Assembly (NCBI GenBank): GCA_028015245.1
Contig: CM051388.1
Coordinates: 21,724,474-21,788,473, forward strand
DNA: 64,000 nt
Origin: Cardamine occulta
Lineage: Eukaryota; Streptophyta; Magnoliopsida; Brassicales; Brassicaceae
Reading direction: 5' to 3'
Below, piece after piece: positions 10,651 through 21,918 of this stretch. The position numbers and the translations under genes are program-made. The notes beneath the pieces are model-generated. The model was not told the DNA's origin. It worked only from the letters and a program-made list of their open reading frames with translations, and ran no database searches. Every line of letters begins with the position of its first letter. Position 1 is the stretch's first letter.

Positions 10651-13366
10651 TTAATAAAAATAAATTTGTAAAATAATATATTTAACAGTTTTTGCAACTT
10701 CTAGGGATTCACATCTCAACAAACCTTCAAAGTGTAAGGCATTTGTTGATATAATATGATGTTGCACCAAATAATTCATAAACAACAATACAAGCATATA
10801 ATTATTAACCATTACCACGCCAAACCAACTAAACAAACCTCCTCCTCTTTGACTTGATCCTCCCCCTCGATGACTCGATCCTCCCCCTCGTTGACTCGAT
10901 CCTCCCTCTCCTTGTCTAGATCCATCGTCTCTTTGACTCGAACTTGGGGCCGTTTCACTCAAACTTTCCCCAATATTACTAGGTTTTTGCCCCCTACGAG
11001 CCGTGTTCTCCAACTTGGGGCCGTGTTCTCCAACTGATGGGTACCTAACTGTTTGGTTTCTCACTTTTTTCTTGACATATGATGGAGGTAAGGCATACAT
11101 CTCCCATATCTCGTCCGGAACTTTCCACTGAGCATGATGGGTTACTGGATAAATTGTCCTAGAGTATGCCAATGCCCACTGTTCCACCCAATAATATTTA
11201 GAGCACAAATCATGTAATGGAATCTTTCCATTCTTCTTTTTTCTATTTGCTGCCAATGCATGGACACATGGATACCTATCAATATCAAAACATTTGCAGC
11301 TGCAAGTTTTCCTATCTAAATCCACCAAGTAAGTCTTCCCATCAAAATTAATGACATTAAATTCAAAAAGATAGCTGTTTAGCTCCGATACCATCAACTT
11401 TTTTGCGTCTTTACATCTTTCATGGAGTATCTTATTCACATAAGGAACTAGTTTCTGTGCGGGTGACACCTCTCCAGATATCTTTCGATATTTATTAAAC
11501 CATTCGCTCATTTTAGATGTAATTGCATCTAACATTGGTAGTAGCGAATACTCCCTTGCATCTTTGAAAATACTATTAATAGCTTATGCACTATTGGTGG
11601 TCAAGATGTTGTATCTTTCACCAGGAAAATAACATCTTGTCCATTTTTCCACTTCAACGCTATTATCCAAATAAGCAGTTGTAGATGGGTACCTCATCCT
11701 AAAAGATGTATACAATTTAACAAACTCAGCCTCCGTGTAAGCTCTAGTGCATTCCATGAATTTCTTACCAACTGTATCTTTGTTGACATAATGGACGCTT
11801 CCTTTCACATTCTGAGCTAAGTGCCACATACAATATCCATGTTGTGCTAATTGATACACTTCAGCTACGCACTTGATGATACTTTGATTTCTATCAGTAA
11901 GAAATACCAGTTGAGAAGAATCTGGCACCACTGATTTCAACATTTTCAGAAACCAGCCCCAACTTGCATCTTTCTCACCATCAACCATACCAAATGCAAT
12001 TGGATAATGGTGGTGGTCAGGATCTTGAGCGGTAGCAACAATAAGAATTCCACCATGTATATTCTTAAGGTATGTTCCATCCATAATGATCACTTTCCTC
12101 ATGGCCCTAAACTTTTCAATGGAAGCTCCCAACGCGAAGAATAAGTACTTAAATTTATGCTCTTCATCTATTTCCATGCGTGTTATAGTCCCGGGGTTCA
12201 TATACTTTAACACATGCATATAAGAATACACCATATTATAACTATCCTCTGCACTACCCCGCACATCACTAGCAGCTCTTTTTTTTCCTCAGTATGCAGT
12301 AGAGTATGACACTTCAACACTCATGTCTCTCTCAACCAAACCCATGAGTTCTTTCGGAACTGGAGTTTTAATTAAACTTGGATAATTTTGATGCAAAAAT
12401 GATACTACTAATCGTTGGGTGCCTTTTCTTTTATTTGTACTTGTACTACTAGCCCGACAGCATGTATGCATCTTGTTGTGAGTTCTTATAGAGAAAAATT
12501 TTGAATTTTTAAGTATCACAGCCTGTAACATCCACTTGCAACCACTTGCTGCTTCACTACACTTGACCACGTATCTCGTCCGATTTGATGATATCAAACT
12601 CGAAACAGTTCGCATGTGCAGCTTTTTGTACAATAAGATGCACATCCGCCTTAGTATCAAATTCTTGATCTATAAATACATCCATTGTATCTTCCCATTC
12701 TACATTTACATGCTTAATTATTCCTTTTTCTCGTTCAGCTTCTCTTCCTTCTCCTCCTTCTCCACCTCTTTCTCCTCCTTCTTCGGCTCCTTCTCCTTGT
12801 TCTCTTCCTTCTCCTTCTTCTACAACATGTGTGAGCTGATTGTATTCATACGTATCTGAGTCATCCACGTTAACAAATCCATCATCATGTGATACTCCAT
12901 CATCATGGTTCACCAACCCATATTCCGATGGTTCCTCCCCATAAAGACTAATCATACCATCATTAACACATGTTCCACTGCCAAGATCCTCTCTTAAAAC
13001 TTGCTCACACTCCTGATTTGGTATAACATCTTCCATAATCTCCACATGCAAAATACTCCCACATTTATCATTAGGACATGCCATCAAATAAGCAAAAACA
13101 TCTACATCATTCGAGATAAATGATGGTCTTCGCTTAGGATCTGCTTGCGGAACGTAACTCAGTTTAAGCTTCGTAGTAGCTACATCTTCCATCATCGTCA
13201 TGCATATGCTGTGAAACAACTCATAGTAAGTGACCTCCTCTATAGATTTATTCATCACTAAAGTGTAAATTTGATCTTCACTTTGAATCCAATCTATATA
13301 ACCTCCATTATTAGAATAATATCTTTCATAATCAAAATATATGATGACGCATCGAATATTATTCAT
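10651..13366 (-). pseudogene. MuDR-type transposase of the VANDAL-like MULE (vanA-like), decayed
   Basis: Read on the minus strand, the gene begins MNNIRC at 13366. It shows the MULE N-terminal region, the MuDR DNA-binding domain (about 12700-12300), the MULE transposase core (12264-11584, with MDGTYLK and TDRN acidic residues and a WHL segment), and a SWIM zinc finger CSCKCFDIDRYPCVH near 11290. A Gly/Ser/Arg-rich tail follows. Lesions: a frameshift near 12575, an in-frame TGA at 12289-12291, and a TAA at 11584-11586 interrupting the continuous homologous sequence. Its product would cut and paste the element. This copy cannot make an intact enzyme. It converges on the vanC-like gene. Confidence 0.88.
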
Positions 13367-13405
13367 TTTATCCTGAAACCAAAAAAAATAACATTAAACA
13401 TTAGG

Positions 13406-13627
13406 TTTCTTGGTGTCTGAGTAGTACGATAGTTGTACCGGTTTTACTAGTTATATATAGTCGTATCAGTTTTACTAAATGTTCACAGTTGTATCGGTTG
13501 TACTTGGTTGTACTAGTTTCTTGGTGTCTCAGTAGTATAATAGTTGTATCAGTTTTACTAGTTATATATAGTCATACCAGTTTTACTAAATGTTCACAGT
13601 TGTATCGGTTGTACTTGGTTGTACTAG
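13406..13627. repeat. Two 111-bp tandem repeats carrying AGTTGTA motifs
   Basis: Two copies (13406-13516, 13517-13627) begin TTTCTTGGTGTCT and differ at a few positions. Each contains AGTTGTAC/T twice and GGTTGTAC twice, for example at 13431, 13487, 13542 and 13599. They lie just upstream of the transposase start, where regulatory sequence of the element would be. Confidence 0.9.
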
Positions 13628-14188
13628 TTCTGGGTAATTTTGAGTTTACTAACGATTTTGATTACTAACTACTTTAGATTCACTATGATTTCACCACGAG
13701 AATCCTAACAATACCAACTTTAAACAATGTAAGACATTAATCTATCAACAAAACGAGTTTAATAATTCACAAAAAAAAATATACAATATTTTCAAATTTT
13801 TAATACCCATGAACATTGTTATTTCAACATCCCAAAAAGCTTCAAATGAAGCAAAGAAGAAAAAAGATGAAGAAAGAAGAAAATGGTGGGGATCGTGCAA
13901 ACAAGAAGAAGAAAGAAGAAGATGAAACACATGCTTAATTCCTATTGGTTGAAAATTTATTATTTTCATTAATTCTCATCAATTTAAACCAACTACCCCT
14001 TCTAATTCTTCAATTCTCAACCGGTTGTCACCTTTACTTTTTATCACAATTTTATTTAAATGAATCATTAGTTAAATGGGAGAATGAAGGTTAGTTTGGA
14101 TAAATCACTTAAAGAAGGAGATGATAGATTAAATAGGAGTATTGAGAAAAATTTGGTGGCTTGAGAAAGATTTAAGATAAAAGCCCCG
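13628..14188. other. Right end of the VANDAL-like MULE, non-coding
   Basis: AT-rich terminal sequence ending AAAAGCCCCG before the direct repeat. The minus frame 13745-13969 is low-complexity and not supported as a gene. Confidence 0.5.
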
Positions 14189-14210
14189 ACTGACAAAGCT
14201 GGTTTCTTAA

Positions 14211-14460
14211 GAGCATCATTATTGGTGTACTATTTTAATATAAATTTGAAGTTAAAAAACTGTGTTAAAAAACTTCTGTTTTTGCTGTTTTATTGATAGA
14301 ATCCCTAATGAAGTTCTTAAAAAATAAAAAATAAATTAATTATTTTAAAAGAAATAGAATTTATTTTATTAATTAAACATAGCTACATAAAAATATTACA
14401 TTTTAAGTATATATTTTGAAAAATTAAAGCAAAATAACTTTGGAGGAGAAGTTATCAAAT
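14211..14460. mobile_element. Truncated PIF/Harbinger-like MITE
   Basis: It starts GAGCATCATTATTGG after TAA, the same terminus as the complete MITE at 46187-46786, and shares internal words with it (TTTGAAGTTAA, TTTTTGCTG). The matching right terminus was not found, so the element is truncated and its right limit is approximate. Confidence 0.6.
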
Positions 14461-15214
14461 TGGATGAAAATCAAATTAAGATTGAATAAATTAACTCAAT
14501 TATTCTATCTCCAAGGGGGAAAACGTTTAGTCAACAAAAAAAAAGTTATCAAATTGGATAAAAATCAAAATTTATTATTTTCACGAGTCATATAAGTATA
14601 ATCAGTCATCTTTATATAGTTTTAGATATTATTATAATTCATGCGTCACGGTGTAGGCCAAATCTCGGTGGTGTCCCCAAAATGAATGGATGTATGCCTT
14701 TTCTTTCTTTTTAGTCAGATTTGAGATCAACCATCAATATGATATTTTTGACGATTTCATAAAACAAAATTGTCTCTTAAAATTATAAATCGTAGTAAAC
14801 AAAAGTTACATTAAATCCGAAACACTCATTTTGTAACCTATTAAACTAATTATACTTCAATCATCTCTACAAATAAGGGTTACTTCATCTAGCTTGCATT
14901 ATATAAGAAATTATTGGATAATCTCTAAAACAATTCGTGGGAGTCTAGGAAACAAATAAAGCAAGAATCCGTTGTATATTTACAAATCAAAGTGCAAATA
15001 CGAATACAAATACTTGGTTACTACTAGTTCTTCTGACTTTGTCAATTTCAGACTACAAACAACAGATTCTGGAATCCTTGGGGAGAAGATTCTCCTGTTG
15101 ATTCCTTTCTTCTTGTTGAAACTTGACACCACTCACTCACTCTTCTTCTTCCTTCCTCTTTGATCACAATATAGAACAACCTTTTTGAGATTTTCTCTTC
15201 TTCCTCTTCTTGTT
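14461..15214. other. Intergenic DNA without a recognised feature
   Basis: AT-rich, with no supported coding frame. Confidence 0.4.
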
Positions 15215-15990
15215 TTTTGGTGGCTGGAGAACTACCTTGATAGCTGCATCAAACACTGCTTTTACATTCTGTTGAAACGATTATCGATATGAGAAAATCA
15301 TCAGCGGATTCAATCAGCAGATTCAATACATGAGGTGATATGTGTAGCTGAAGTAGAAGTTTTTGCAAAGATCCACCATCCTTAGGAGCTTCTTAAACCT
15401 ATAATAGAAGGGGGAAAACATGTCGGATATGCGTTCTGCTAAAATTTTACACAAGATATGGAAAAACATAACCATTAGAAGAATTATCGAAAATATACTT
15501 AAGCTCGGCTTGAGAATTAGCCACTTTCGTCTGAATGGAAGGATGTGGAATCGAAATCATTGAGTCTCAGCTATACCATAAATCGTGTGGCCACAGATCT
15601 CACCAACTTTCTTTCTTTTTGTTATCACCAGCATGTAAAAGGGCTCCAAGAATCTCACAAAACCTGCACCAGAAGAATCAACATTGCTCCATGAGTTGAG
15701 AACGATACACCGACCTCAAAACAGTGAGTGGTAGTAAAAGAGACTTACCAGTGATTCCATAGCAAGTTGTAATTGATTTAAATCCACCAGACTACTCGTT
15801 CCCTTGAATCAACCACCTTGTCAGTTCGTGCATCTCTTCCTTTGTATACCTTGTAGGATCTTCATATATACTTAAATCCTCTTGGTCCCTTCGATCAATC
15901 TTAAGAATCCTCCGAAAGCTTTTGTTCTCGTCTCTCCCAATCAGATAAAAATTCTGCACAACCAACCAATTCATTCACAAAATTCAAACC
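15215..15990 (-). pseudogene. SAC-domain phosphoinositide phosphatase gene fragment
   Basis: On the minus strand, three segments separated by intron-like DNA match the N-terminal SAC domain in the right order: NFYLIGRDENKSF with LKIDR (15974-15790), then after an AG acceptor FVRFLEPFYMLVITKRKKVG plus ICGHTIYG (about 15668-15570), then KKLLRMVDLCKNFYFSYTY (about 15400-15340). Plant SAC2-SAC5-type proteins remove phosphates from PI(3,5)P2 at the tonoplast. The catalytic CX5R segment and both gene ends are missing, and stops interrupt the frame (for example TAG right after LIQGNE). The retained introns show a genomic fragment, not a processed copy. Confidence 0.75.
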
Positions 15991-16309
15991 AAAATTCAAA
16001 CAGCAGCAATCCGGAATTTTTTTCACTATAAACAATAAAAGCAACATGCTTTTAAGTCTTTAAATTACATAGAAAACTTAGAACCAAAGACTATACATTA
16101 TGTCAAGCTAAAGGCTCATGATGCGTTACACTACAACCATATGAAACTACCTGAAAAACAGATTCAGAATTTGAATCCAAATCGCAATCAAATTAATTTG
16201 TATTATTATACTATAGTATCGAACAAAATCACAATCCATTAATGATAACAGCATTAACGTAATTATCGGTATGTCAGTTACGGATAAACGATCACATTGA
16301 TGCAAATGA
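15991..16309. other. Non-coding spacer between SAC relic and Athila fragments
   Basis: AT-rich, possibly intron remnant of the SAC gene. No feature can be supported. Confidence 0.35.
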
Positions 16310-16620
16310 TATTTTTCGCCCATACAACTAAATGACTCGAACAAACTGACTCAATATAAGAAAAAATGCAGCAGTTGCTTCTGACACTGACTCGATAAAA
16401 TAAAACCAAGGAAGTAGCTGCACCTGATTCGGTTATAAATAAAAACACTAAACGAAAAAATGAAAAATAAAATCCAAAAAAAAAAAAAATTAGCAACGGA
16501 CCTCTCCCCCGAACTTAAATCACACCGTCTCTGGTGTGAAAAAGATCTAAGGGATTAGTCGGAAAACAAAAGAAAATAACAATGGATAATACAATGGTGA
16601 AAAGAAAATAAAAGAAAAAG

Positions 16621-17962
16621 TCACCGTGTTGAAGCGGTAGCCGGTCCATCGCCGCTAACTCTCCTATGTTGTCGCCTCTGAGGCTGGCTGCTGTCGGATG
16701 TGCTGGGTGAGGTTAAACATCTGCGGTAGCCGTGTTGTGGCAGCTTCCTCGGGACAATGTCTGCATGATATGCTACATGAGGCTGTTGTTCTTCCGCTGT
16801 AAAGCGATCATCCATCACCTATACTCGCTAGTACTAGAGTCATCAGAGATTGGCGGATGATGTCATCATCGTCGGCGTGGGCCGGTGGAACTCGGGAGGA
16901 GCTAGTGCGTCCATGAGTCAAAGAGCACTAGGGGGTGGCGTAGTCAAGGAGGTCCGGATGTGGCCGGAAAGCGAGGTCGTCCGCTGTGAGGAGCTGTGTA
17001 AGTGCCTTGTTAGGGAGAGCACAAAACTGGGTCTCGCCGTCGGCATTGAGGAACCAATATGTAGTCGGGTCGAGGAGAATCTTGGATGATACCAAGTTGG
17101 CGGTATCCATCTGCTCTACCCTTGTTACGCAAGTGGCACCAGAAAAATCGACGCGGAGGTGGCAGAAAAGGGAGGTGAGGAGGCTGCCTATGAGCTTAGT
17201 CCGTGGCTGGGAGCCGCCGGCGGAGCTATCCTTGATAGCGCATATGGTCTCCGCGAATCGGATGCCAAGGTTGGCTCGGTAAGCATCGACTCGCTCCAGA
17301 CTTCTGTTACCTAGCAAAGTGTGACAGCCCAAATACAACATCAAGAGCGCATCGATATATACCTCATTCCCACCATCTCGGTTGAATAGCATTTTGCTAA
17401 AAATTCGAGCGCACACATGGATGGCGGAGGCAGGTTTAGCTCGCCGAGTTAGAGCGGTAAGGGCCAGAGGCGATGGTGTCCCAAAAGCTGCTGGACTGTG
17501 AGAACTTTTTAGGAAAAGCCAGTGCCTTGACCTCGTAGTGGAACCCGAAGATGATCAAAACTCCTCCATGCTAATGCTAAACTTCTTCCCATCGGCAAAG
17601 AAGGAAAAAGTGGCTTCCTCGAACGTTGGGCGCTTCGGATCGGCGTAGGTGAGACGGGCAGTAGCCAAGCATTGCCGCGTGAGGTCCAGGAAGAGGTCAT
17701 CCTCCTCCAAGGTAAAGGTCATGCATTGGACGTGGTAGAGGATGTGTTGCACCTCATCGTGAATGTCCAAGGCGCGGAGAGTGTCACTGCACATGAACCG
17801 CGTCAGCTCGATCTTCACCCTCAGCAGTTGGTTGTAGTAGAATGACGCTTTTTGCTCCCATTGGGTGGAGGACTGTGGCGGAAGAGTCTCATCAAAAAGG
17901 GCAAATGCTTCAACCCCCGTCATCCGTGTGTACGCTCGGATTTTTAGCAACATACTATTCAA
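16621..17962 (-). pseudogene. Athila ORF1 protein fragment (minus copy)
   Basis: Three successive minus-strand frames (17962-17555, 17416-16928, 16818-16621) together resemble the Arabidopsis Athila ORF1 protein. Landmarks are FSFFADGKKFS, then CARIFSKMLFNRDGG with LMLYLGCHT, and a Pro/Ser/Gln-rich tail with SDSSQPQRR. The function of ORF1 in Athila (Ty3/gypsy) is not settled; an envelope-like or accessory role has been proposed. Frameshifts separate the pieces and the N-terminus is cut at the inversion junction. Confidence 0.65.
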
Positions 17963-18334
17963 CCGAGATGTCAGGAATAAGGTACATATCGATGAGTTCT
18001 TGATGTTGTATTTGGGCTGTCACACTATGCACTCATAGCAAAACATGGTCGTGCTTCACGCTCAGCATTGCCCTACTTCAAATTTGATCTTCCGCCAATC
18101 TCCGATGACCCTAGTACTAGCGAGTATAGGCGATGGATGATCGCTTCACAGCGGAAGAATAACAGCCTCATGCAGCGGATCATGCAAACACTGTCCCGAG
18201 GATGTTGCCACAGCACGCCAACCACCTATGCTCAGCCTCACCCCTCACCCAGCACATTCGACAGCAGCCAGCCTCAGAGGCAGAGGCGAAGGAGAGCCAG
18301 CGGCGATGGTTTGGCTACCGCTTCAATGCGGTGA
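17949..18334 (+). pseudogene. Athila ORF1 fragment (plus copy), internally deleted
   Basis: A plus-oriented copy of the same ORF1 begins at LFNRDVRN / LMLYLGCHT, suffers a frame change, and resumes at 18068 as the DLPPISDDPSTSEYRRW tail region ending SGDGLATAS. It is the inverted partner of the fragment on the other side of 17949. Confidence 0.6.
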
Positions 18335-18640
18335 CTCCTTTTATTTTCTTTTCACCATTGTATTATCCATTGTTATTTTCTTTAGTTTTTCGACTAATCC
18401 CTTAGATCTTTTTCACACCAGAGACGGTGTGATTTAAGTCCGGGGGAGAGGTCCGTTGCTAATTTATTTTCTTTTCTTTGGATTTATTTTTCATGTTTTC
18501 GCTTACTGTCTTTATTTAAAACCGAATCAAGTGCAGCTACTTCCTTTGTTTGATTTTATCGAGTCAGTATCAGAAACAGCTGCTGCATTTTTCTTTTATT
18601 GAGTCAGTTTGTTCGAGTCATTTAGTTTGTATGGACTAAA

Positions 18641-19868
18641 AAATGTCATTTGTGGGAATTGGGAATCTATGATGCATTTAAACCATTGTGGATTTTTTAT
18701 TACCTTTCTAGTGACTATCACTGCAGAACCATGAGTACAAGGACAAGCCAAAACCATCTCACACTCTGATTCCTCCCTCTCTAGAATGATATCACCTCAG
18801 TAAGGTTTATTCAAAAAGCAATAACTCTAATCTATTTGGACTTTACTTGAACTTTAATTCTTCTCATTCAAGGCATTAGATTAAGGGAACGAAACCAATA
18901 TTCAGGACTTCTTATTTTTTTACCACTCTTGCAGATCTTGAATAGCTAGCTCATCTTTAGCTAATACCCTCCAAGCACCTCACCTTCTTTCTAGACCCCT
19001 TGCATTCTTGTGTTTTTTGCCTTATATGTGCAGACAGGCTTAAAAGAGTCGGAGAAAAGGACTGAAGCAACTTCTAACTCACTCTGCTGAAGACTAGTAA
19101 GTAGAAGACGGAAGTTTTAAATCATCAGCCGGAGCACCCGATCCATAAAAGCGATGCACCTGCTCCAATCACATGCTCTAGGCAAATTTTTTGAAAGTTA
19201 GAAGGTGTGTTTTCCAATGAGTGTGCACTTGGGTATGATCACTTTTCATTCAAAATATTCGTGTTCAGGGGTTACATATGTATGTAGAGCCCTCTTCATT
19301 CCAAATTAAAAAAAAATGAAAAAAGGAATAGATGAAGAGTGGTGAATTCAGTAACTTAAAGATGTATCCCTGAGCATGCCATCATACCCAAGGAAGAGTG
19401 GAGTTTTAAGAAGAAAATTAGTAGTTTCAAAAAGGAGAAGGGAGTGGTTAGAAGTTGTGGACATGACTAGTCTATTTCTTTTATCATTTTGTGCTATGTC
19501 TAGCACCCGCCAAGAAAATAAGGTAACCCTAAACACTCTTATCTGCACCATTAAATTAGCCTCCTTATTACAACGATTCGATTCCTTTACCTAGTGCCTG
19601 AAAATGAGAAGCCACGCCACCATTTAATTAATGTAAGGAGTTATTTTCTTGATGATGAACTTTTCTGGGTTTGAGATCCTGTTTTTGGAATAGGGTTGGT
19701 TGATGATGTTTGGTGAGTTTTTGGTAAGAACTTGTTTCTCGTGTTATGAAGTGTGTGGTCTGCAGATTTTGGTTGATATTCCGGTATTCTGAGGTTCACC
19801 TAATCCATGTGTCGTCCCACTTTAACTTTCTTGATTCTCGTTTTTTATAGGACAAAGTCCGGGAGAGT
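18641..19868 (+). mobile_element. Athila 3' internal non-coding region with polypurine tract
   Basis: There is no supported gene here. It links the plus ORF1 copy to the plus-oriented LTR. A purine-rich GTCCGGGAGAG lies directly before the LTR (19857-19867) and is the likely polypurine tract. The frames at 19348-19594 are not recognisable. Confidence 0.5.
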
Positions 19869-20982
19869 TGATATATGATGATATTGGCCCATATTTACTA
19901 ATGTTTTATAGTCGTTTTAGTGTCTTTCGAGTCTATTTTGAGTCTTAACAGGTCAGAATGAAGTCTTGGAGCTTATTGGGCTTTTGGAGCAAAAAGATGC
20001 GGATTTGAAGCAAAAGGACCGAATTTACACGCGAGCACCCGACGGAGCACCCAGTGGAGCACATGCTCTGCCGCCAGAGAAAATTAAGGAGCGAGTTGAC
20101 CTAATTTTAGGTGATTAAATCGGTCAGCAGCCTTTCTTAAAAGACACGTCCTTTCCCTTGGAGAAAAATCAGAAGCTGCTTGAAGATCGTCTCCTTCTCC
20201 TCCTTTGTCGCCATCGCCTAGCTCTTGTTTCTATCTCCCTTGTTTCGATTGCTTAGAATTGGAGATCATCCATACTTTGTTACTTTTCAGTATTTATTCA
20301 TGAATTCCTTTTATTCCATTGCTATGTTTTCTTCTTCCATGTCTGAGTAGTTCATTAACTAGATTAGGGTTTTTCAAAGGTATTCATGAGATGATTTAAC
20401 TTGGCACAAATAGGATGCATAAATACATACTGTCTTCACCTCTGGTCGAAATTAATGCTTAAGCTAAACTGATCACTTAGTTTATGATTTTAGGTTAAAT
20501 CTATTCGCGAGAGTGTTTTAGGTTGCTAGAAAAAACATTGGTGAGCAATCAGACGTAGGTGACGAGAGTTGGTGTGGCTGGTTGTGAACATATTGAACCC
20601 ATTCTTTAATGCTTATCTGCATCTCTAGGTCCAAGTGAGAGTTTAGGTATCTAGGTTGTTGGATAAAGTTGTCGTCGCCACGAGAGTGGAACGATATTAT
20701 TTTTATGTTTGAGTTCTGGACCTTTGCTGAATTAGATCCTGAATAGTTGCTAAGTTCTCATCTCTGAATCACCTGCGAATTACCTTGATCTAGTGCTTTT
20801 CTTTATTGATTTATTCCTTTGCAGTTCTGTTTCGAAACCGATCTCATATTTTGTCTTAGCTTTATTTATAAATCTCATAATTTCTTAGTGTAACCTTGGT
20901 ACTTGTTGATTCGATCCCTTTAATACTATTGCGATTGTTTGTGTACTTACAGAATTATTTAGGGTTAAAACTCTGTGTATCA
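19869..20982 (+). repeat. Athila-type LTR, plus orientation
   Basis: It runs from TGATATATGATGATATTGG to CTCTGTGTATCA. It is a homologue of the minus LTR at 21919-22988 and of the solo LTR at 44511-45679. It abuts minus-strand gag directly at 20983. Confidence 0.88.
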
Positions 20983-20985
20983 GAA

Positions 20986-21692
20986 GCCAAGTTCTCAATC
21001 AGCTCAAAGGCGCCTTCTTTGGTCTTTGTCATAAAATCACCATTGCTGGCCGCATTAAGCACATTCCTATAGTCCCACTCGAAACCATCATAGAAAATTC
21101 CCAGAATCTGCTCGTCCTTGAATCCATTATGAGGACACTCTATGTGGTATTCCTTCAGCCGTTCCCAAGCTTCACAAAAAGCTTCCCCGTAGTGCTGTTG
21201 GAATGAAGATATCTTGTTCTTCAAGGCAGCGGTCTTTGACTTGGTGTAGAAGTGGTTTAGAAAAACTGCTCTACGTTCAGCCCATGTCTTTAACGACCCC
21301 GGTGGTAGTGACTTCAGCCAACGAGATGCCTTATCCGCAAGTGAGAAAGGAAACAGCTTGCACTTCAAAAATTCACTTGGAACTCCATTAGAACCCGTGG
21401 TGCTACAGATTTCCTCAAAATTTTTGATTTGGTCCATGGGGATTTCAGCTGGGAGCCCATGAAAAAGATGCTACTTCACCAACGAAATCAATTGGGGTTT
21501 GATTTCGAAGTCTTGCCGCTGAATGGCTGGAGGTGTAATGGCGGCTCCCTTTTGATAATATGTATGCGGATTATCCGAGTCACCAATTCTAGGCTGCGGT
21601 TGCTGAGCCTCTTGTCTATCTCTTCGCAGTTGCTCCATCTCAACCCGAAGCATTTGCAACTGAGCAGCCAATCCATCATCGTGATCGTCCAT
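20986..21692 (-). pseudogene. Athila/Ty3-gypsy gag fragment
   Basis: Minus-strand frames 21692-21471 (MDDHDDGLAAQLQ, then the RQDFEIKPQLISLVK segment) and 21437-20955 (FCSLADKA-type gag core: LFPFSLADKASRWLKSLPPG with FLNHFYTKSKTAALKNKI) form a Retrotrans_gag domain. A single in-frame TAG (complement near 21468-21473) separates them. It is truncated where the plus LTR begins. Gag would form the particle that packages element RNA. Confidence 0.82.
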
Positions 21693-21892
21693 GTTGGCGG
21701 TATTGAGTCTTCACTGTCGGTTCTCCCTTTCTAGCTTAGCGAGCTCTTCGTTTGAAAAATTGATTAATTTCCCGGTGCAGTTTCTTCTTGTTGGTCTAAT
21801 GGTCATGCACCTGAAACATAAGAGAAGGGAAAAAGAAAAATTAGTAGTTTCTTAGACTGAATTTAAAATCAAAAATCAAAAGTAACGCAATT

Positions 21893-21913
21893 GGCCCCCG
21901 GCAACGGCGCCAA
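21893..21913 (-). other. Primer-binding site of the minus-oriented Athila copy
   Basis: On the minus strand TGGCGCCGTTGCCGGGG follows the LTR end by a few bases. This is the Athila/Tat primer-binding site, complementary as recalled to tRNA-Asp. Confidence 0.8.
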
Positions 21914-21918
21914 AAACT

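Larger units (their letters stand above)
6931..14198. mobile_element. VANDAL-like MULE (Mutator superfamily), decayed
   Basis: A 10-bp direct repeat ACTGACAAAG occurs at 6931-6940 and 14189-14198. It fits the 9-bp (here possibly 10-bp) target duplication of MULEs and encloses about 7.25 kb. The two ends show only weak inverted similarity (GGCGAATTTCTC versus GGGGCTTTTATC), as expected for VANDAL-type MULEs, which lack long TIRs. Inside, a DUF1985 gene (plus strand) and a MuDR-type transposase gene (minus strand) converge, and motif-rich repeats fill the spaces around them. Both genes carry stops and frameshifts, so this copy is non-autonomous. It was inserted about 200 bp downstream of the PMAT1-like gene. 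Confidence 0.75.
16310..18640. repeat. Inverted-repeat junction of two Athila fragments
   Basis: Minus-oriented DNA from about 17396 down to 16310 is matched by plus-oriented DNA from about 17949 to 18640. Shared landmarks are GGGCTGTCACAC, the CTAGTACTAGCGAGTATAGG stretch, ACACCGTCTC and GATTCGGTT-type words. The plus arm lacks an internal part of ORF1 (homologous to about 17330-16870). The two arms meet near 17949, so the frame of one ORF1 copy is fused head to head with the middle of another. Confidence 0.8.
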
